A stretch of DNA of 15,879 nt from Firmicutes bacterium AF25-13AC (lineage in GTDB: Bacteria; Bacillota; Clostridia; Lachnospirales; Lachnospiraceae). Positions 1 through 7,980 of this stretch are shown one piece after another (position 1 is the first letter of the stretch; each line of letters opens with the position of its first letter). The stretch lies in NCBI GenBank assembly GCA_003478935.1, contig QUFP01000059.1, positions 1 to 15,879 of the forward strand. The letters run 5' to 3'. The notes below the pieces were generated by a model. That model ran no database searches, was not told where the DNA came from, and saw only the letters and a list, made by a program, of their open reading frames with translations. The position numbers and the translations under genes were made by a program.

Positions 1-1
1 A

Positions 2-58
2 GAAAAACTAGGTTGGATGAGTCCAGTGGAATATCGGCTCACCCACTTGGCTGCATAA
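2..58 (+). CDS. IS3-family transposase OrfB, C-terminal end (partial)
   Basis: Frame 2 reads EKLGWMSPVEYRLTHLAA followed by a TAA stop. The pattern of a short aromatic/hydrophobic stretch, then SPVEYR and a small hydrophobic tail, is the usual C-terminus of IS3/IS150-group OrfB transposases, just after the DDE integrase core. Only 18 codons are visible, so no catalytic residues can be checked. The identification rests on this tail plus the IS terminal repeat 59 bases downstream. Confidence 0.7.
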   Translation, partial: EKLGWMSPVEYRLTHLAA

Positions 59-87
59 AAATGCGTAGCAGCCGAAAACTGCTACGC
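57..87 (-). terminator. Hairpin terminator facing into the IS end
   Basis: A perfect 9-bp stem (63-71 with 79-87, GCGTAGCAG/CTGCTACGC) closes a 7-base loop. On the + strand no T-run follows. On the - strand the stem is followed by ATTTTTAT (complement of 57-62), which makes it a factor-independent terminator for transcripts entering the IS from the right. It may also help end the transposase mRNA. Confidence 0.5.
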
Positions 88-225
88 TAAAAAGTCTAAC
101 TTTTGGGGGGCACATCAGTTCCTGTCCCCCTGGCGGCATAAAACAATGATAAGCGCTACATTATAGAATTACATTCATTCCTACATCAAAAACAAGAGTT
201 TGCTGTATAGAATCATAATATGGCT

Positions 226-261
226 GAGTCAGTCCTCACCTCCGGGGCTGTCTCTTTTTTT
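226..261 (+). terminator. Rho-independent terminator upstream of the kdp operon
   Basis: Bases 226-235 pair with 245-254 (ten positions, one T-T mismatch and one G-T pair) around a 9-base loop, and seven T residues follow. It separates the kdp operon from whatever lies upstream. Because only the IS end and about 110 bases of unassigned DNA precede it, the gene it once served may have been displaced by the IS. I found no riboswitch-like alternative fold, but only by eye. Confidence 0.7.
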
Positions 262-288
262 ATAAAACTTATACAATCTTAGTTTCGA

Positions 289-331
289 TTGCAGGACCCT
301 TTTCCCCACTTAATACTTTAAGCGGTATTAT
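289..331 (+). promoter_or_regulatory. Probable kdp promoter with a candidate KdpE site
   Basis: This short stretch between the terminator and the first gene contains TATTAT at 326-331 (five of six to a -10 box), about 33 bases before the start codon at 364. Just upstream is CTTAATAC (309-316), and TAATAC/GTATTA (311-316 and 325-330) forms a 6-bp inverted repeat with an 8-base spacer. CTTAATAC also occurs twice before the ktrB-like gene, so it may be the KdpE binding motif. An alternative sigma-70-like pair is TTGCAG (289-294) with AATACT (312-317), 17 bases apart. I cannot decide between them. Confidence 0.35.
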
Positions 332-363
332 GGCCTTGCAAGAAAGAAATGAGGTGAACAATT

Positions 364-555
364 ATGAGTATTACAAATGCGGCGAGAAGATTTGAACAGA
401 GATTTGACGCAAAAGCGGAGCGCTTTATTTGGCATCATCCGCTACTTGGCTTCATCTCCATCTTTGTTGGAATACCATTACTGGTTTTGGCGTGTGTCTG
501 TATCAGTACGATCGTTGTCGCCTTTCCTATGGCATGGCTTTTGGGTTGGTTGTAA
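364..555 (+). CDS. Unnamed 63-aa membrane protein at head of kdp operon
   Basis: I do not recognise this family. The start is supported by GAGGTG seven bases upstream of the ATG. The product has a charged, basic and acidic N-terminal segment (residues 1-24, with arginines and FEQRFDAKAER) that is probably cytoplasmic. It is followed by a strongly hydrophobic stretch (about 27-63) that could form one long or two short membrane helices. It ends in WLLGWL. It lies upstream of the kdpF-like gene, after the likely operon promoter and with no terminator between, so it is probably co-transcribed with kdp. By analogy with KdpF it could be an accessory or stabilising subunit of the K+ pump, but that is a guess from position. 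A different-frame reading of 377-592 also lacks stops, but it has no ribosome site and no membrane pattern. Confidence 0.65.
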   Translation: MSITNAARRFEQRFDAKAERFIWHHPLLGFISIFVGIPLLVLACVCISTIVVAFPMAWLLGWL

Positions 556-653
556 TCTTTATTTCATCTTTAAACGCACAAAAGATGACTAATGCCATTT
601 TTATAGGAAAGGTTTTATGATATTGGGGACAGCAAAAAAGGAGGATGAATCTT

Positions 654-746
654 ATGCAAATGCTAATTGCACTCATAGGTGTATGTGCGGCAGCAATGCT
701 GCTGTGGTATGTCTATATTTTAATGAAGGGAGATGATCAGGCATGA
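654..746 (+). CDS. kdpF: KdpF-like small membrane subunit
   Basis: This 30-aa gene has an excellent AGGAGG site nine bases before its ATG. Its stop overlaps the kdpA start (ATGA at 743-746), which points to translational coupling. The product starts with MQMLIAL, has a single hydrophobic helix of about 20 residues with a central Trp-Tyr-Val-Tyr, and ends with the polar tail LMKGDDQA. Size, topology and position immediately before kdpA match KdpF, a lipid-like single-helix peptide that stabilises the KdpABC complex in the membrane. Sequence conservation in KdpF is low, so the call rests mostly on context. Confidence 0.8.
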   Translation: MQMLIALIGVCAAAMLLWYVYILMKGDDQA

Positions 747-2557
747 ACACCATGATTCAGTATGTTTTATACCTTGCCATTCTGGTTGTTTTGGCAATTC
801 CGCTGGGCGCATACATAAAAAACGTCATGAGCGGCGAGAAAACTTTTTTGTCCAAAGTTCTGACACCGTGCGAAAACCTGATTTACAAGGTTATGCGTGT
901 AGACAGAGAAGAACAGATGACATGGAAAAAATATGCGGTAAGTGTAATGATTTTTTCCGGTATCGGGCTTGTTTTTCTGTTCCTGCTTCAACTTCTGCAG
1001 GGAGTTCTTCCCGGAAACCCGCAGAATCTTTCCGGTGTGAAATGGGATTTGGCATTTAACACTTCTGCAAGTTTCATTACCAATACAAACTGGCAGGCAT
1101 ATTCCGGTGAATCCACATTGAGTTATCTCACTCAGGCTTTAGGTCTGACTGTTCAGAACTTTGTTTCCGCAGCTACAGGTATCGCCGTTCTATTTGCATT
1201 GATCCGTGGCTTTATCGAGGTGAACTCCTCCGGGTTGGGAAGCTTTTGGGTGGACTTGACCCGCATTGTGGTTCACATCCTACTCCCGCTGAATCTGGTG
1301 ATTTCTCTGTTGTTGGTAGGCGGCGGCGTGATTCAGAACCTGAAAAGTGCAGAAACAGTATCCCTTGTAGAACCGATTGCCGTCAGTGCAGAAGGCGAAA
1401 TCCTTGAGGATGCGGTAATTGACTTAGACACCGAAACCGTCACTGTAGATGGCGAAATCGTTTCGAATGCACAGATTGTCACCGAGCAGTTCGTACCGAT
1501 GGGTCCTGCGGCCAGCCAGGTCGCAATCAAACAGACCGGCACCAACGGCGGCGGTTATATGGGCGTCAACTCCGCACATCCTTTGGAAAATTCCAATGCT
1601 TTTACCAATCTGATCGAAATGATTTCCATTCTACTGATTCCGGCGGCACTGTGTTTCACATTCGGTTCTGCGGTAAAAAACAAGAAGCAGGGTATTGCAA
1701 TCTTTATGGCAATGTTTCTCTGCCTGGTTGTTGCCTTGGGCTGCATCGCTGTCACTGAACAGGCTGGCACATCCCAGCTTGCACAAAACGGCGCAGTCAA
1801 TATGTCAATGGCAGAACAGGCGGGCGGCAATATGGAGGGTAAGGAGACTCGCTTCGGCATTGCAGCGTCCTCTACCTGGGCAGCCTTCACCACAGCAGCT
1901 TCTAACGGCTCTGTAAATTCCATGCATGACAGCTACACTCCGCTTGCCGGTATGGTGACTATGCTGCTGATGCAGCTTGGCGAGGTTATTTTCGGCGGCG
2001 TGGGCTGCGGCCTTTACGGTATGCTTGCTTTTGCCATTCTGGCGGTGTTTATTGCCGGTCTGATGGTAGGCCGCACTCCGGAATTCCTTGGCAAGAAAAT
2101 TGAGCCTTATGAGATGAAATGGTCGGTACTGGTTTGCCTTGCAACACCCATTGCAATTCTGGTCGGCAGCGGCCTTGCCGCTGTAGTACCCTCTGTCATG
2201 GATAGCCTGAATAACGGCGGTGCCCACGGTTTCTCTGAAATGCTGTATGGCTACTCATCATGTGGCGGCAATAACGGCTCTGCCTTTGCCGGTTTCAATG
2301 CGAATACCGTATTTCTGAATGTAAGCCTGGGACTGATGATGCTCTTTGCCCGGTTTCTGCCCATAATCGGCACACTTGCAATCGCAGGCAGCCTGGCTGG
2401 GAAAAAGAAAATTGCCACGACTGCGGGCACCTTGTCTACCACAAATGGAATGTTTGTTTTCCTGCTGATTGTTGTGGTATTGCTGATCGGTGCGCTGAGC
2501 TTCTTCCCGGCGCTTGCCCTTGGTCCGCTTGCTGAGTTCTTTGGCAGCATTGCATAA
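743..2557 (+). CDS. kdpA: K+-transporting ATPase, K+-channel subunit KdpA
   Basis: KdpA forms the K+-selective pore of the KdpFABC pump and belongs to the superfamily of K+ transporters. It has about ten membrane helices. The four selectivity-filter regions are visible: TNTNWQAYSGE at residues 113-123, GTNGGGY at 266-272, SNGSVNSMHDS at 387-397 and GGNNGSAFAG at 508-517. At 604 residues it is longer than the usual 550-570. Most of the excess is an acidic stretch at about 205-250, just before filter 2, that contains two similar segments (AEGEILEDAVID and VDGEIVSNAQIV). The start codon overlaps the kdpF stop by 4 bases. kdpB follows after 15 bases. There is no sign of truncation. Codon use is GC-richer than in genes after 12000. 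Confidence 0.97.
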   Translation: MNTMIQYVLYLAILVVLAIPLGAYIKNVMSGEKTFLSKVLTPCENLIYKVMRVDREEQMTWKKYAVSVMIFSGIGLVFLFLLQLLQGVLPGNPQNLSGVKWDLAFNTSASFITNTNWQAYSGESTLSYLTQALGLTVQNFVSAATGIAVLFALIRGFIEVNSSGLGSFWVDLTRIVVHILLPLNLVISLLLVGGGVIQNLKSAETVSLVEPIAVSAEGEILEDAVIDLDTETVTVDGEIVSNAQIVTEQFVPMGPAASQVAIKQTGTNGGGYMGVNSAHPLENSNAFTNLIEMISILLIPAALCFTFGSAVKNKKQGIAIFMAMFLCLVVALGCIAVTEQAGTSQLAQNGAVNMSMAEQAGGNMEGKETRFGIAASSTWAAFTTAASNGSVNSMHDSYTPLAGMVTMLLMQLGEVIFGGVGCGLYGMLAFAILAVFIAGLMVGRTPEFLGKKIEPYEMKWSVLVCLATPIAILVGSGLAAVVPSVMDSLNNGGAHGFSEMLYGYSSCGGNNGSAFAGFNANTVFLNVSLGLMMLFARFLPIIGTLAIAGSLAGKKKIATTAGTLSTTNGMFVFLLIVVVLLIGALSFFPALALGPLAEFFGSIA

Positions 2558-2572
2558 AGGAGGTTTACAGAT

Positions 2573-4642
2573 ATGCGTACAAAACAGAAAAGTGCTTTTG
2601 CCGACCGGAAAATGCTCGGCAGGGCAATTAAAGATTCTTTTGCGAAATTAAGTCCGAAAACACAGGCAAAAAACCCGGTCATGTTTCTGGTTTTTGTGTC
2701 TGCGATCTTGACCAGTATCCTTTGGCTGGTATCCCTGTTCGGGTTAAAAGACGCTCCAAGCGGATATACACTGGCGATTGCCATTATCCTTTGGTTTACC
2801 GTGCTATTTGCCAACTTTGCCGAGGCCATTGCAGAAGGTCGTGGTAAAGCACAGGCAGATTCTCTCCGGGCATCCCGAAAGGATGTGGACGCACATAAAA
2901 TTCCCTCCGTATCGCAGAAGGACAGCGTGACTGTGGTTCCATCCGCCCTACTGAAAAAAGGGGAACTGGTGATTGTCAAAGCAGGAGAGCAGATTCCGGC
3001 AGACGGCGAAGTCATAGAAGGTGCGGCATCTGTGGATGAAAGCGCCATCACCGGCGAATCCGCTCCTGTAATTCGTGAGGCAGGCGGCGACCGCAGCGCT
3101 GTAACCGGCGGCACCACTGTACTGTCGGACTGGATTGTTGTCAGAGTGACCAACGAAGCCGGAGAAAGCTTTCTGGACAAGATGATTGCGATGGTAGAAG
3201 GTGCTGCCCGGAAGAAGACGCCCAACGAAATTGCTTTGCAGATTTTTCTGGTAGCCTTGTCCATTATCTTTATCTTGGTGACAGTCTCTCTCTACACTTA
3301 TTCCATTTTTTCTGCAAAGCTGGCGGGAATTGAGAATCCCACCTCTGTAACAACTCTGGTAGCGCTGTTGGTGTGCCTTGCGCCTACTACCATTGGTGCC
3401 TTGCTTTCCGCCATCGGTATTGCCGGTATGTCCCGACTGAACCAGGCAAATGTTCTGGCCATGAGTGGTCGTGCCATTGAAGCCGCCGGTGATGTAGACA
3501 TTCTGATGCTTGACAAAACCGGAACAATCACCCTGGGCAATCGACAGGCATCGGAGTTCATTCCGGTAGATGGTGTTGATATTCAGGAACTGGCGGACGC
3601 CGCTCAGCTTTCTTCTCTGGCCGATGAAACCCCCGAGGGCAGAAGCGTTGTTGTGCTGGCAAAGGAGCAGTTTGGAATTCGTGGCAGAAGCCTTCAGGAC
3701 AAGAATATGCACTTTGTCCCATTTACTGCCGTGACTCGTATGAGCGGCGTCGACTTTGACGGCAACGAAATCCGAAAAGGCGCAGCAGATGCCATGCAGA
3801 GTTATGTGACCCATGCAGGCGGAATGTATTCTCCAGACTGTGATCGAGTTGTCAAGTCTATTGCGTCCAAGGGCGGCACACCTCTGGTTGTGGCTAAGAA
3901 CCACAAGATTCTCGGCGTTATCTATTTGAAGGATATTATCAAGCAGGGTGTGAAGGAAAAATTCTCAGATCTGCGGAAAATGGGCATCAAGACCATTATG
4001 ATCACCGGCGACAATCCGATTACTGCTGCGGCCATTGCTGCCGAGGCCGGTGTGGATGACTTCCTTGCGGAAGCAACGCCGGAAGGAAAGCTGGCAATGA
4101 TTCGTGATTTTCAGGCAAAGGGTCATTTGGTCGCCATGACAGGCGACGGCACCAACGACGCTCCGGCTTTGGCACAAGCAGATGTTGCAGTTGCCATGAA
4201 CAGCGGCACACAAGCAGCAAAAGAAGCAGGTAACATGGTGGATTTGGACTCTTCACCCACAAAACTGATCGACATTGTTCGCATCGGCAAACAGCTTTTG
4301 ATGACACGAGGCAGCCTGACTACCTTCTCCATTGCCAACGATGTGGCAAAATACTTTGCCATTATTCCGGCGCTGTTTATGGGACTTTATCCGGGACTGT
4401 CTGCTCTGAATATTATGGGGCTACATTCCCCGCAAAGCGCTGTCCTCTCTGCGATTATTTATAATGCACTCATCATTATTGCGCTCATTCCGTTGGCGCT
4501 AAAAGGTGTGAAATATCGTGAAGTTGCTGCTGGAAAGCTGCTGTCACGGAACCTGCTGGTTTATGGTCTGGGCGGTCTGGCGGCTCCCTTTATCTTTGTG
4601 AAACTGATCGATGTTCTGCTGGTGTTTACCGGCCTAGTATAA
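2573..4642 (+). CDS. kdpB: K+-transporting P-type ATPase subunit KdpB
   Basis: KdpB is the ATP-hydrolysing subunit of the Kdp pump, which scavenges K+ at low external concentration. The P-type ATPase marks are all present: TGES of the actuator domain at 160-163, the phosphorylation motif DKTGT at 314-318 (Asp314), the hinge motif TGDGTNDAP at 523-531 and the MITGDNP motif at 476-482. The membrane segment [12 protein letters not shown] (585-596) is characteristic of KdpB. The PTTIG segment (271-275) replaces the usual CPC-type metal motif. Length (689 aa) is normal. Ser163 of TGES corresponds to the serine whose phosphorylation inhibits the E. coli enzyme (Ser162), so the same shut-off is possible here. 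A GGAGG site lies before the start. Confidence 0.98.
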   Translation: MRTKQKSAFADRKMLGRAIKDSFAKLSPKTQAKNPVMFLVFVSAILTSILWLVSLFGLKDAPSGYTLAIAIILWFTVLFANFAEAIAEGRGKAQADSLRASRKDVDAHKIPSVSQKDSVTVVPSALLKKGELVIVKAGEQIPADGEVIEGAASVDESAITGESAPVIREAGGDRSAVTGGTTVLSDWIVVRVTNEAGESFLDKMIAMVEGAARKKTPNEIALQIFLVALSIIFILVTVSLYTYSIFSAKLAGIENPTSVTTLVALLVCLAPTTIGALLSAIGIAGMSRLNQANVLAMSGRAIEAAGDVDILMLDKTGTITLGNRQASEFIPVDGVDIQELADAAQLSSLADETPEGRSVVVLAKEQFGIRGRSLQDKNMHFVPFTAVTRMSGVDFDGNEIRKGAADAMQSYVTHAGGMYSPDCDRVVKSIASKGGTPLVVAKNHKILGVIYLKDIIKQGVKEKFSDLRKMGIKTIMITGDNPITAAAIAAEAGVDDFLAEATPEGKLAMIRDFQAKGHLVAMTGDGTNDAPALAQADVAVAMNSGTQAAKEAGNMVDLDSSPTKLIDIVRIGKQLLMTRGSLTTFSIANDVAKYFAIIPALFMGLYPGLSALNIMGLHSPQSAVLSAIIYNALIIIALIPLALKGVKYREVAAGKLLSRNLLVYGLGGLAAPFIFVKLIDVLLVFTGLV

Positions 4643-4656
4643 GGAGGGGATATATC

Positions 4657-5265
4657 ATGAAAACAATAAAAAGTGTATTACCAAAGGCAGGTATGATCTT
4701 TTTAATCTTTACTCTGCTGTGCGGCGTGATCTATACGGGTGTTGTCACAGGAATTGCTCAGCTTATTTTCTCGGATAATGCCAATGGAAGCATCATTGAA
4801 GTAGACGGGAAAAAATATGGCTGTGAATTACTTGGGCAGCAATATACAGATGAAGCCCATATGTGGGGGCGCATTATGAATATTGATGTTTCAACCTATA
4901 CGGATGAAAACGGAAAGGCACTGATGTACGCCGCTCCCTCTAACCTCTCTCCGGCAAGTGAGGAATATGCACAGCTTGTGGCAGAACGTGTAGAAAAGCT
5001 CCGCAATGCAAATCCTGAAATGGACGAAACAGCTGTTCCGGTGGACCTTGTCACCTGTTCCGGCAGTGGGCTTGATCCCCATATTTCCCCGGCAGCAGCG
5101 GAATATCAGGTAGCACGTATTGCAAAAGCAAACGATATGACAGATGATGAAGTGTGTAATATCATTCGAAAATGTACCGAAGGACGTTTCCTTGGCATCT
5201 TTGGCGAAGAGACCGTCAATGTACTGGAAGTCAATCTTATGCTAGACGGTATTCTGGAGAAGTAA
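4657..5265 (+). CDS. kdpC: K+-transporting ATPase subunit KdpC
   Basis: KdpC is the single-span accessory subunit that stabilises the KdpABC complex and raises its apparent ATP affinity. The protein has one N-terminal membrane helix (about residues 10-35) followed by a soluble domain. The family signature VPVDLVTCSGSGLDPHIS is at 127-144, then AAAEYQVARIA at 146-156 and a VNVLEVNL ending at 187-194. The usual GR-x-S block is altered (MWGRIMNIDVSTYT, 69-82) but PSNLSP (94-99) is kept. It starts 14 bases after kdpB with AGGAGG upstream and ends the ATPase part of the operon. A 160-base gap with its own candidate regulatory repeats follows. Confidence 0.96.
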   Translation: MKTIKSVLPKAGMIFLIFTLLCGVIYTGVVTGIAQLIFSDNANGSIIEVDGKKYGCELLGQQYTDEAHMWGRIMNIDVSTYTDENGKALMYAAPSNLSPASEEYAQLVAERVEKLRNANPEMDETAVPVDLVTCSGSGLDPHISPAAAEYQVARIAKANDMTDDEVCNIIRKCTEGRFLGIFGEETVNVLEVNLMLDGILEK

Positions 5266-5321
5266 ATGAATATAGCAAAAATCGTGATTCCCAAAATCTC
5301 CAATAAGGAATAGATTCAGCA

Positions 5322-5387
5322 TCTTAATACGGTCTTAATACAGATAAATATTCTCTTATACCCTCTTTACGCTCTTTGATTTATGAT
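5322..5387 (+). promoter_or_regulatory. Candidate KdpE-type direct repeat and promoter before ktrB
   Basis: TCTTAATAC occurs twice, at 5322-5330 and 5333-5341, an 11-bp period typical of tandem sites for OmpR-family response regulators. The same CTTAATAC octamer is found in the kdp promoter region at 309-316. A possible -10 box TATGAT lies at 5382-5387 with no good -35 box, as expected for an activator-dependent promoter. The assignment to KdpE is an inference from the motif's presence upstream of both K+ systems. Confidence 0.4.
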
Positions 5388-5425
5388 TAAGGACATATAA
5401 AGGGGTATAAAGGAGGCTCGCAGTT

Positions 5426-6757
5426 ATGAGGGTGGTGTTGTTAAAAAGAAAATTGACTTCGTTTCAAATTATCATCATTGGTTTTTCTGGTGTGATCATT
5501 TTCGGTACCTTCCTTTTAATGTTACCATTTTCCAGCCGCAGCGGACTGGCAACGCCTTTCTTTGAGGCATTGTTTACTTCTACCTCAGCAGTCTGTGTAA
5601 CCGGACTCATTATACATGATACGGCAACATACTGGTCGGTCTTCGGTCAGATTGTCATTTTGCTGCTGATTCAGATCGGCGGCATGGGAGTTATTACTGT
5701 GGCCGCATCCTTTGCAATGATTTCCGGGCGGAAGATTTCTTTGATGCAGCGCAGTACCATGCAGGAAGCGATTTCAGCGCCAAAGGTAGGGGGAATCGTT
5801 CGCTTGACTGGCTTTATTGTCAGGGTGACACTGGTGATGGAACTGCTGTGTGCAGCGGTTATGGCACCAGTGTTTTGCCGTGATTTCGGGAAAAAGGGTC
5901 TTTGGATGGCGCTGTTTCATTCCGTGTCAGCTTTTTGTAACGCGGGCTTTGATCTGTTGGGTGTGCGCACTCCATTTTCCTCCCTGACAAGCTATGCAGC
6001 GAATCCAGTCATAAACTTTACTATTATGTTCTTAATTGTGGTTGGCGGTATTGGCTTTCTGACTTGGGATGATATTCGGGCAAATCGACTGCATTTGCGC
6101 AAATATAGGATGCAGAGCAAGGTGATTCTTTGTACCACAGCGGTTTTATTGATAGTTCCGGCAATGTACTTTTATTTTTTTGAGTTTGATGATCTCACGC
6201 GAAAGGAACGGCTTTTATCTTCTCTTTTTCAAGCTGTGACACCACGAACGGCGGGTTTTAATACGGTGGAATTAACTGATTTGAGTGAGGCGGGACAATT
6301 TATCACCATTGCGTTGATGCTGATTGGCGGTAGTCCTGGGTCTACCGCAGGAGGTTTAAAAACAACAACCATTGCAGTTTTGTTTACTACCGCAATTTCC
6401 ACTTTTCGGCGTAGAGAAAATGCAAATATCTTTGGACGTCGCATCGATGATGATGTCGTAAAAAATGCAACGACAATTTCGCTTATGTATATCACGCTAT
6501 GTTGTACCGGTGGCCTTATCATCAGTGTTTCCGAAGGACTTCCCATGATTACCTGCCTTTTTGAAACTGCCTCGGCTGTTGGCACAGTCGGTTTGTCCTT
6601 GGGGATTACTCCGGAACTGAATCTGCTCTCACGGGTTGTTTTGATTTTGCTGATGTTTTTTGGACGAGTCGGTGGCCTTACATTGATTTTTGCGGCCTTA
6701 TCCGGTGTGCAAAAGAAAGTATCAAAACTGCCAAAGGAAAAAATAACAGTAGGATAA
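5426..6757 (+). CDS. ktrB: TrkH/KtrB-family K+ uptake channel subunit
   Basis: This is the membrane subunit of a Ktr/Trk-type K+ uptake system, which lets K+ in (often coupled to Na+ or H+) under control of a cytoplasmic RCK ring. The four pore loops with their filter glycines are visible: CVTGL (57-61), CNAGF (171-175), TAGF (275-278) and TVGL (387-390). The flexible gate loop between halves of the third repeat is GGSPGSTAGG (301-310), and the conserved arginine of the last repeat is in GRVGG (413-417). At 443 aa without an N-terminal extension it fits KtrB better than the longer TrkH. An AAAGGAGG site precedes the start, and the partner RCK gene follows after 10 bases. Confidence 0.92.
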   Translation: MRVVLLKRKLTSFQIIIIGFSGVIIFGTFLLMLPFSSRSGLATPFFEALFTSTSAVCVTGLIIHDTATYWSVFGQIVILLLIQIGGMGVITVAASFAMISGRKISLMQRSTMQEAISAPKVGGIVRLTGFIVRVTLVMELLCAAVMAPVFCRDFGKKGLWMALFHSVSAFCNAGFDLLGVRTPFSSLTSYAANPVINFTIMFLIVVGGIGFLTWDDIRANRLHLRKYRMQSKVILCTTAVLLIVPAMYFYFFEFDDLTRKERLLSSLFQAVTPRTAGFNTVELTDLSEAGQFITIALMLIGGSPGSTAGGLKTTTIAVLFTTAISTFRRRENANIFGRRIDDDVVKNATTISLMYITLCCTGGLIISVSEGLPMITCLFETASAVGTVGLSLGITPELNLLSRVVLILLMFFGRVGGLTLIFAALSGVQKKVSKLPKEKITVG

Positions 6758-6767
6758 AGGAGACATT

Positions 6768-7415
6768 ATGAAATCAATTCTTCTAATTGGTCTTGGGCGA
6801 TTTGGAAAGCATATTGCCATGCACTTGAATCATTTGGGTCACCAAGTGATGGCGGTAGATACTTCAGAGGAACGTGTAGAGGATGTTTTGCCCATTGTTA
6901 CCAACGCACAGATTGGAGACAGTACGAATGCCGATTTTTTGGAATCTCTCGGTGTTCGCAATTATGATGTATGTATTGTTGCCATCGGCAACAATTTTCA
7001 GAGTTCGTTGGAAACAACTTCTCTGCTTAGTGAATTAGGAGCAAGGTTTGTAGTTTCCAGAGCTGCAACCGACGTTCAGGAAAAATTTTTGTTACGTAAT
7101 GGTGCAAATGAAGTAGTCTATCCAGAAAAACAGCTTGCAAAGTGGACTGCAATCCGTTACAGTGCGGACCACATTCTCGATTACATTGAACTGGATGAAA
7201 ATCACGCCATGTTTGAGATTCCCGTTCCAAAAGATTGGACGGACCATTCGATTGGAGAGCTTGATATTCGTAAAAAATTCAATATTAACATTATGGGAAT
7301 CAAGAAAAGCGGCAAGCTGGAGTTATCTATTTCTTCAGACACAGTGCTGAAAGCAGGAGATACCATGTTGGTGTTGGGAAGTAACAGGAATTTGCAAAAG
7401 TGCTTTCGTATTTGA
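6768..7415 (+). CDS. ktrA: KtrA/TrkA-family K+ channel gating subunit
   Basis: This is a cytoplasmic RCK protein that gates the adjacent channel. The N-terminal Rossmann domain (about 1-130) has the nucleotide-binding GLGRFG (8-13) and an acidic Asp31 at the end of the second strand, typical of NAD(H)/ATP/ADP binding. The C-terminal RCK_C domain (about 135-215) contains IRKKFNINI (167-175). In S. aureus KtrA an Arg and an Asn-Ile pair with the same spacing bind c-di-AMP, which closes the channel, so c-di-AMP control is plausible here (Arg168, Asn174, Ile175). Length (215 aa) is normal for single-RCK KtrA. AAAGGAG lies before the start. Confidence 0.92.
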   Translation: MKSILLIGLGRFGKHIAMHLNHLGHQVMAVDTSEERVEDVLPIVTNAQIGDSTNADFLESLGVRNYDVCIVAIGNNFQSSLETTSLLSELGARFVVSRAATDVQEKFLLRNGANEVVYPEKQLAKWTAIRYSADHILDYIELDENHAMFEIPVPKDWTDHSIGELDIRKKFNINIMGIKKSGKLELSISSDTVLKAGDTMLVLGSNRNLQKCFRI

Positions 7416-7447
7416 TTAAAAAAATCACGGAAATTGGAGGTGAATCC

Positions 7448-7966
7448 ATGCAGGATGTTATTTTACTTGTAAGTACATCAGCTATATTTATTTTTGGGTA
7501 TTTTATGGTGAAAAAACTGGATGCTTTTCTGGAAAACAATTGGAATGAGCAGGAACATGCTCTGATTCATGGCGAAAACAGCTTGAAAATCGGTTTTTCC
7601 AACCCATTAATGGCAGACAGCCTCTCAGATGTTCTAGAGACTTACGGAAAACAGCATCCAGATGTCTTTATACATATTTTCAGCGGAGAAGATAGTGAAC
7701 TGTGCAGAGAACTGGAAACACACAAATTGGACATAATTTTTTTACCAGAGAATACAGCTGTATCGGAAAAAATTCATTATAATGCACGGATAGTGATTCT
7801 TCGTTGCACCCCGGTTGTAATGAAATATGCCGGCTTGTCCATTGAGCCGATTGCCCAGAATCACATCACTCAAAAAGCACTATGGAGAAATTCTAAAAAA
7901 ACACCTGTTATTGATTCTTTTGTTGGATGCATGAATAGACTTGCCGTGAATCAGTCGCAGATGTAG
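7448..7966 (+). CDS. Membrane-anchored LysR-like effector-domain protein (truncated fold)
   Basis: I chose the ATG at 7448 because GGAGGTG lies six bases before it; an in-frame ATG at 7400 would overlap ktrA and lacks a site. The 172-aa product begins with one membrane helix (about 3-21), then a short charged linker. A segment resembling the substrate-binding domain of LysR regulators starts at SLKIGFSNPLMADSLSDVL (45-63) and continues with HPDVFIHIFSG (70-80), ELETHKLDIIFLPE (88-101) and an end resembling LysR C-termini (KALWRNSKKTPVIDSF, 143-158). The helix-turn-helix domain is absent and the second half-domain (RD-II) seems missing, leaving a single RD-I-like lobe. It lies between ktrA and kdpD, so a role in sensing or modulating K+ uptake is possible but unproven. 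I know no named family for it. Confidence 0.7.
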   Translation: MQDVILLVSTSAIFIFGYFMVKKLDAFLENNWNEQEHALIHGENSLKIGFSNPLMADSLSDVLETYGKQHPDVFIHIFSGEDSELCRELETHKLDIIFLPENTAVSEKIHYNARIVILRCTPVVMKYAGLSIEPIAQNHITQKALWRNSKKTPVIDSFVGCMNRLAVNQSQM

Positions 7967-7980
7967 GTTTTGACTTTGTG

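Larger units (their letters stand above)
1..117 (+). mobile_element. Right end of an IS3-family insertion sequence
   Basis: The first 58 bases encode the end of an IS3-family OrfB transposase, followed by non-coding DNA that finishes in a likely terminal inverted repeat. Read from the outside, the end at 117 begins TGATGTGCCCCCC followed by AAAAGTTAGAC. This closely matches the sequence starting at 15771 (TGATATGCCCCCTGTC then AAGTAGAC), so both are probably ends of related elements in the same orientation. The outer boundary at 117 is inferred from that match and from the TG...CA rule of IS3 elements. The rest of the element lies outside the window. Confidence 0.75.

Noticed and set aside
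105..130. GGGGGG...CCCCC pairing across the IS right end
   Set aside because: The 5' arm belongs to the IS terminal repeat and the 3' arm to flanking DNA; no T-run follows, so it is probably chance.
118..363. Possible c-di-AMP (ydaO/yuaA) riboswitch ahead of kdp
   Set aside because: Such riboswitches are common before K+ genes, but I could not find their conserved blocks; only a simple terminator and promoter-like elements are visible.
556..653. Extra small gene or internal promoter between the 63-aa gene and kdpF
   Set aside because: No ribosome site with an ATG other than that of kdpF, and no convincing -35/-10 pair.
2251..3264. Long open frame of 337 codons on the - strand across the end of kdpA and start of kdpB
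   Set aside because: It lies antisense to clearly conserved kdp genes, is Ser/Thr/Ala-rich as expected from the reverse of such codons, and has no ribosome site or recognisable domain.
2948..3904. Second long - strand frame of 318 codons inside kdpB
   Set aside because: It is antisense to the catalytic core of kdpB, Cys/His/Gln-rich without motif order, and best explained as a shadow of codon bias.
5396..5413. Direct repeat TATAAAGG x2 before ktrB
   Set aside because: The second copy is part of the ribosome-binding site and both are low-complexity AT/AG sequence; the upstream TCTTAATAC pair is a better regulatory candidate.
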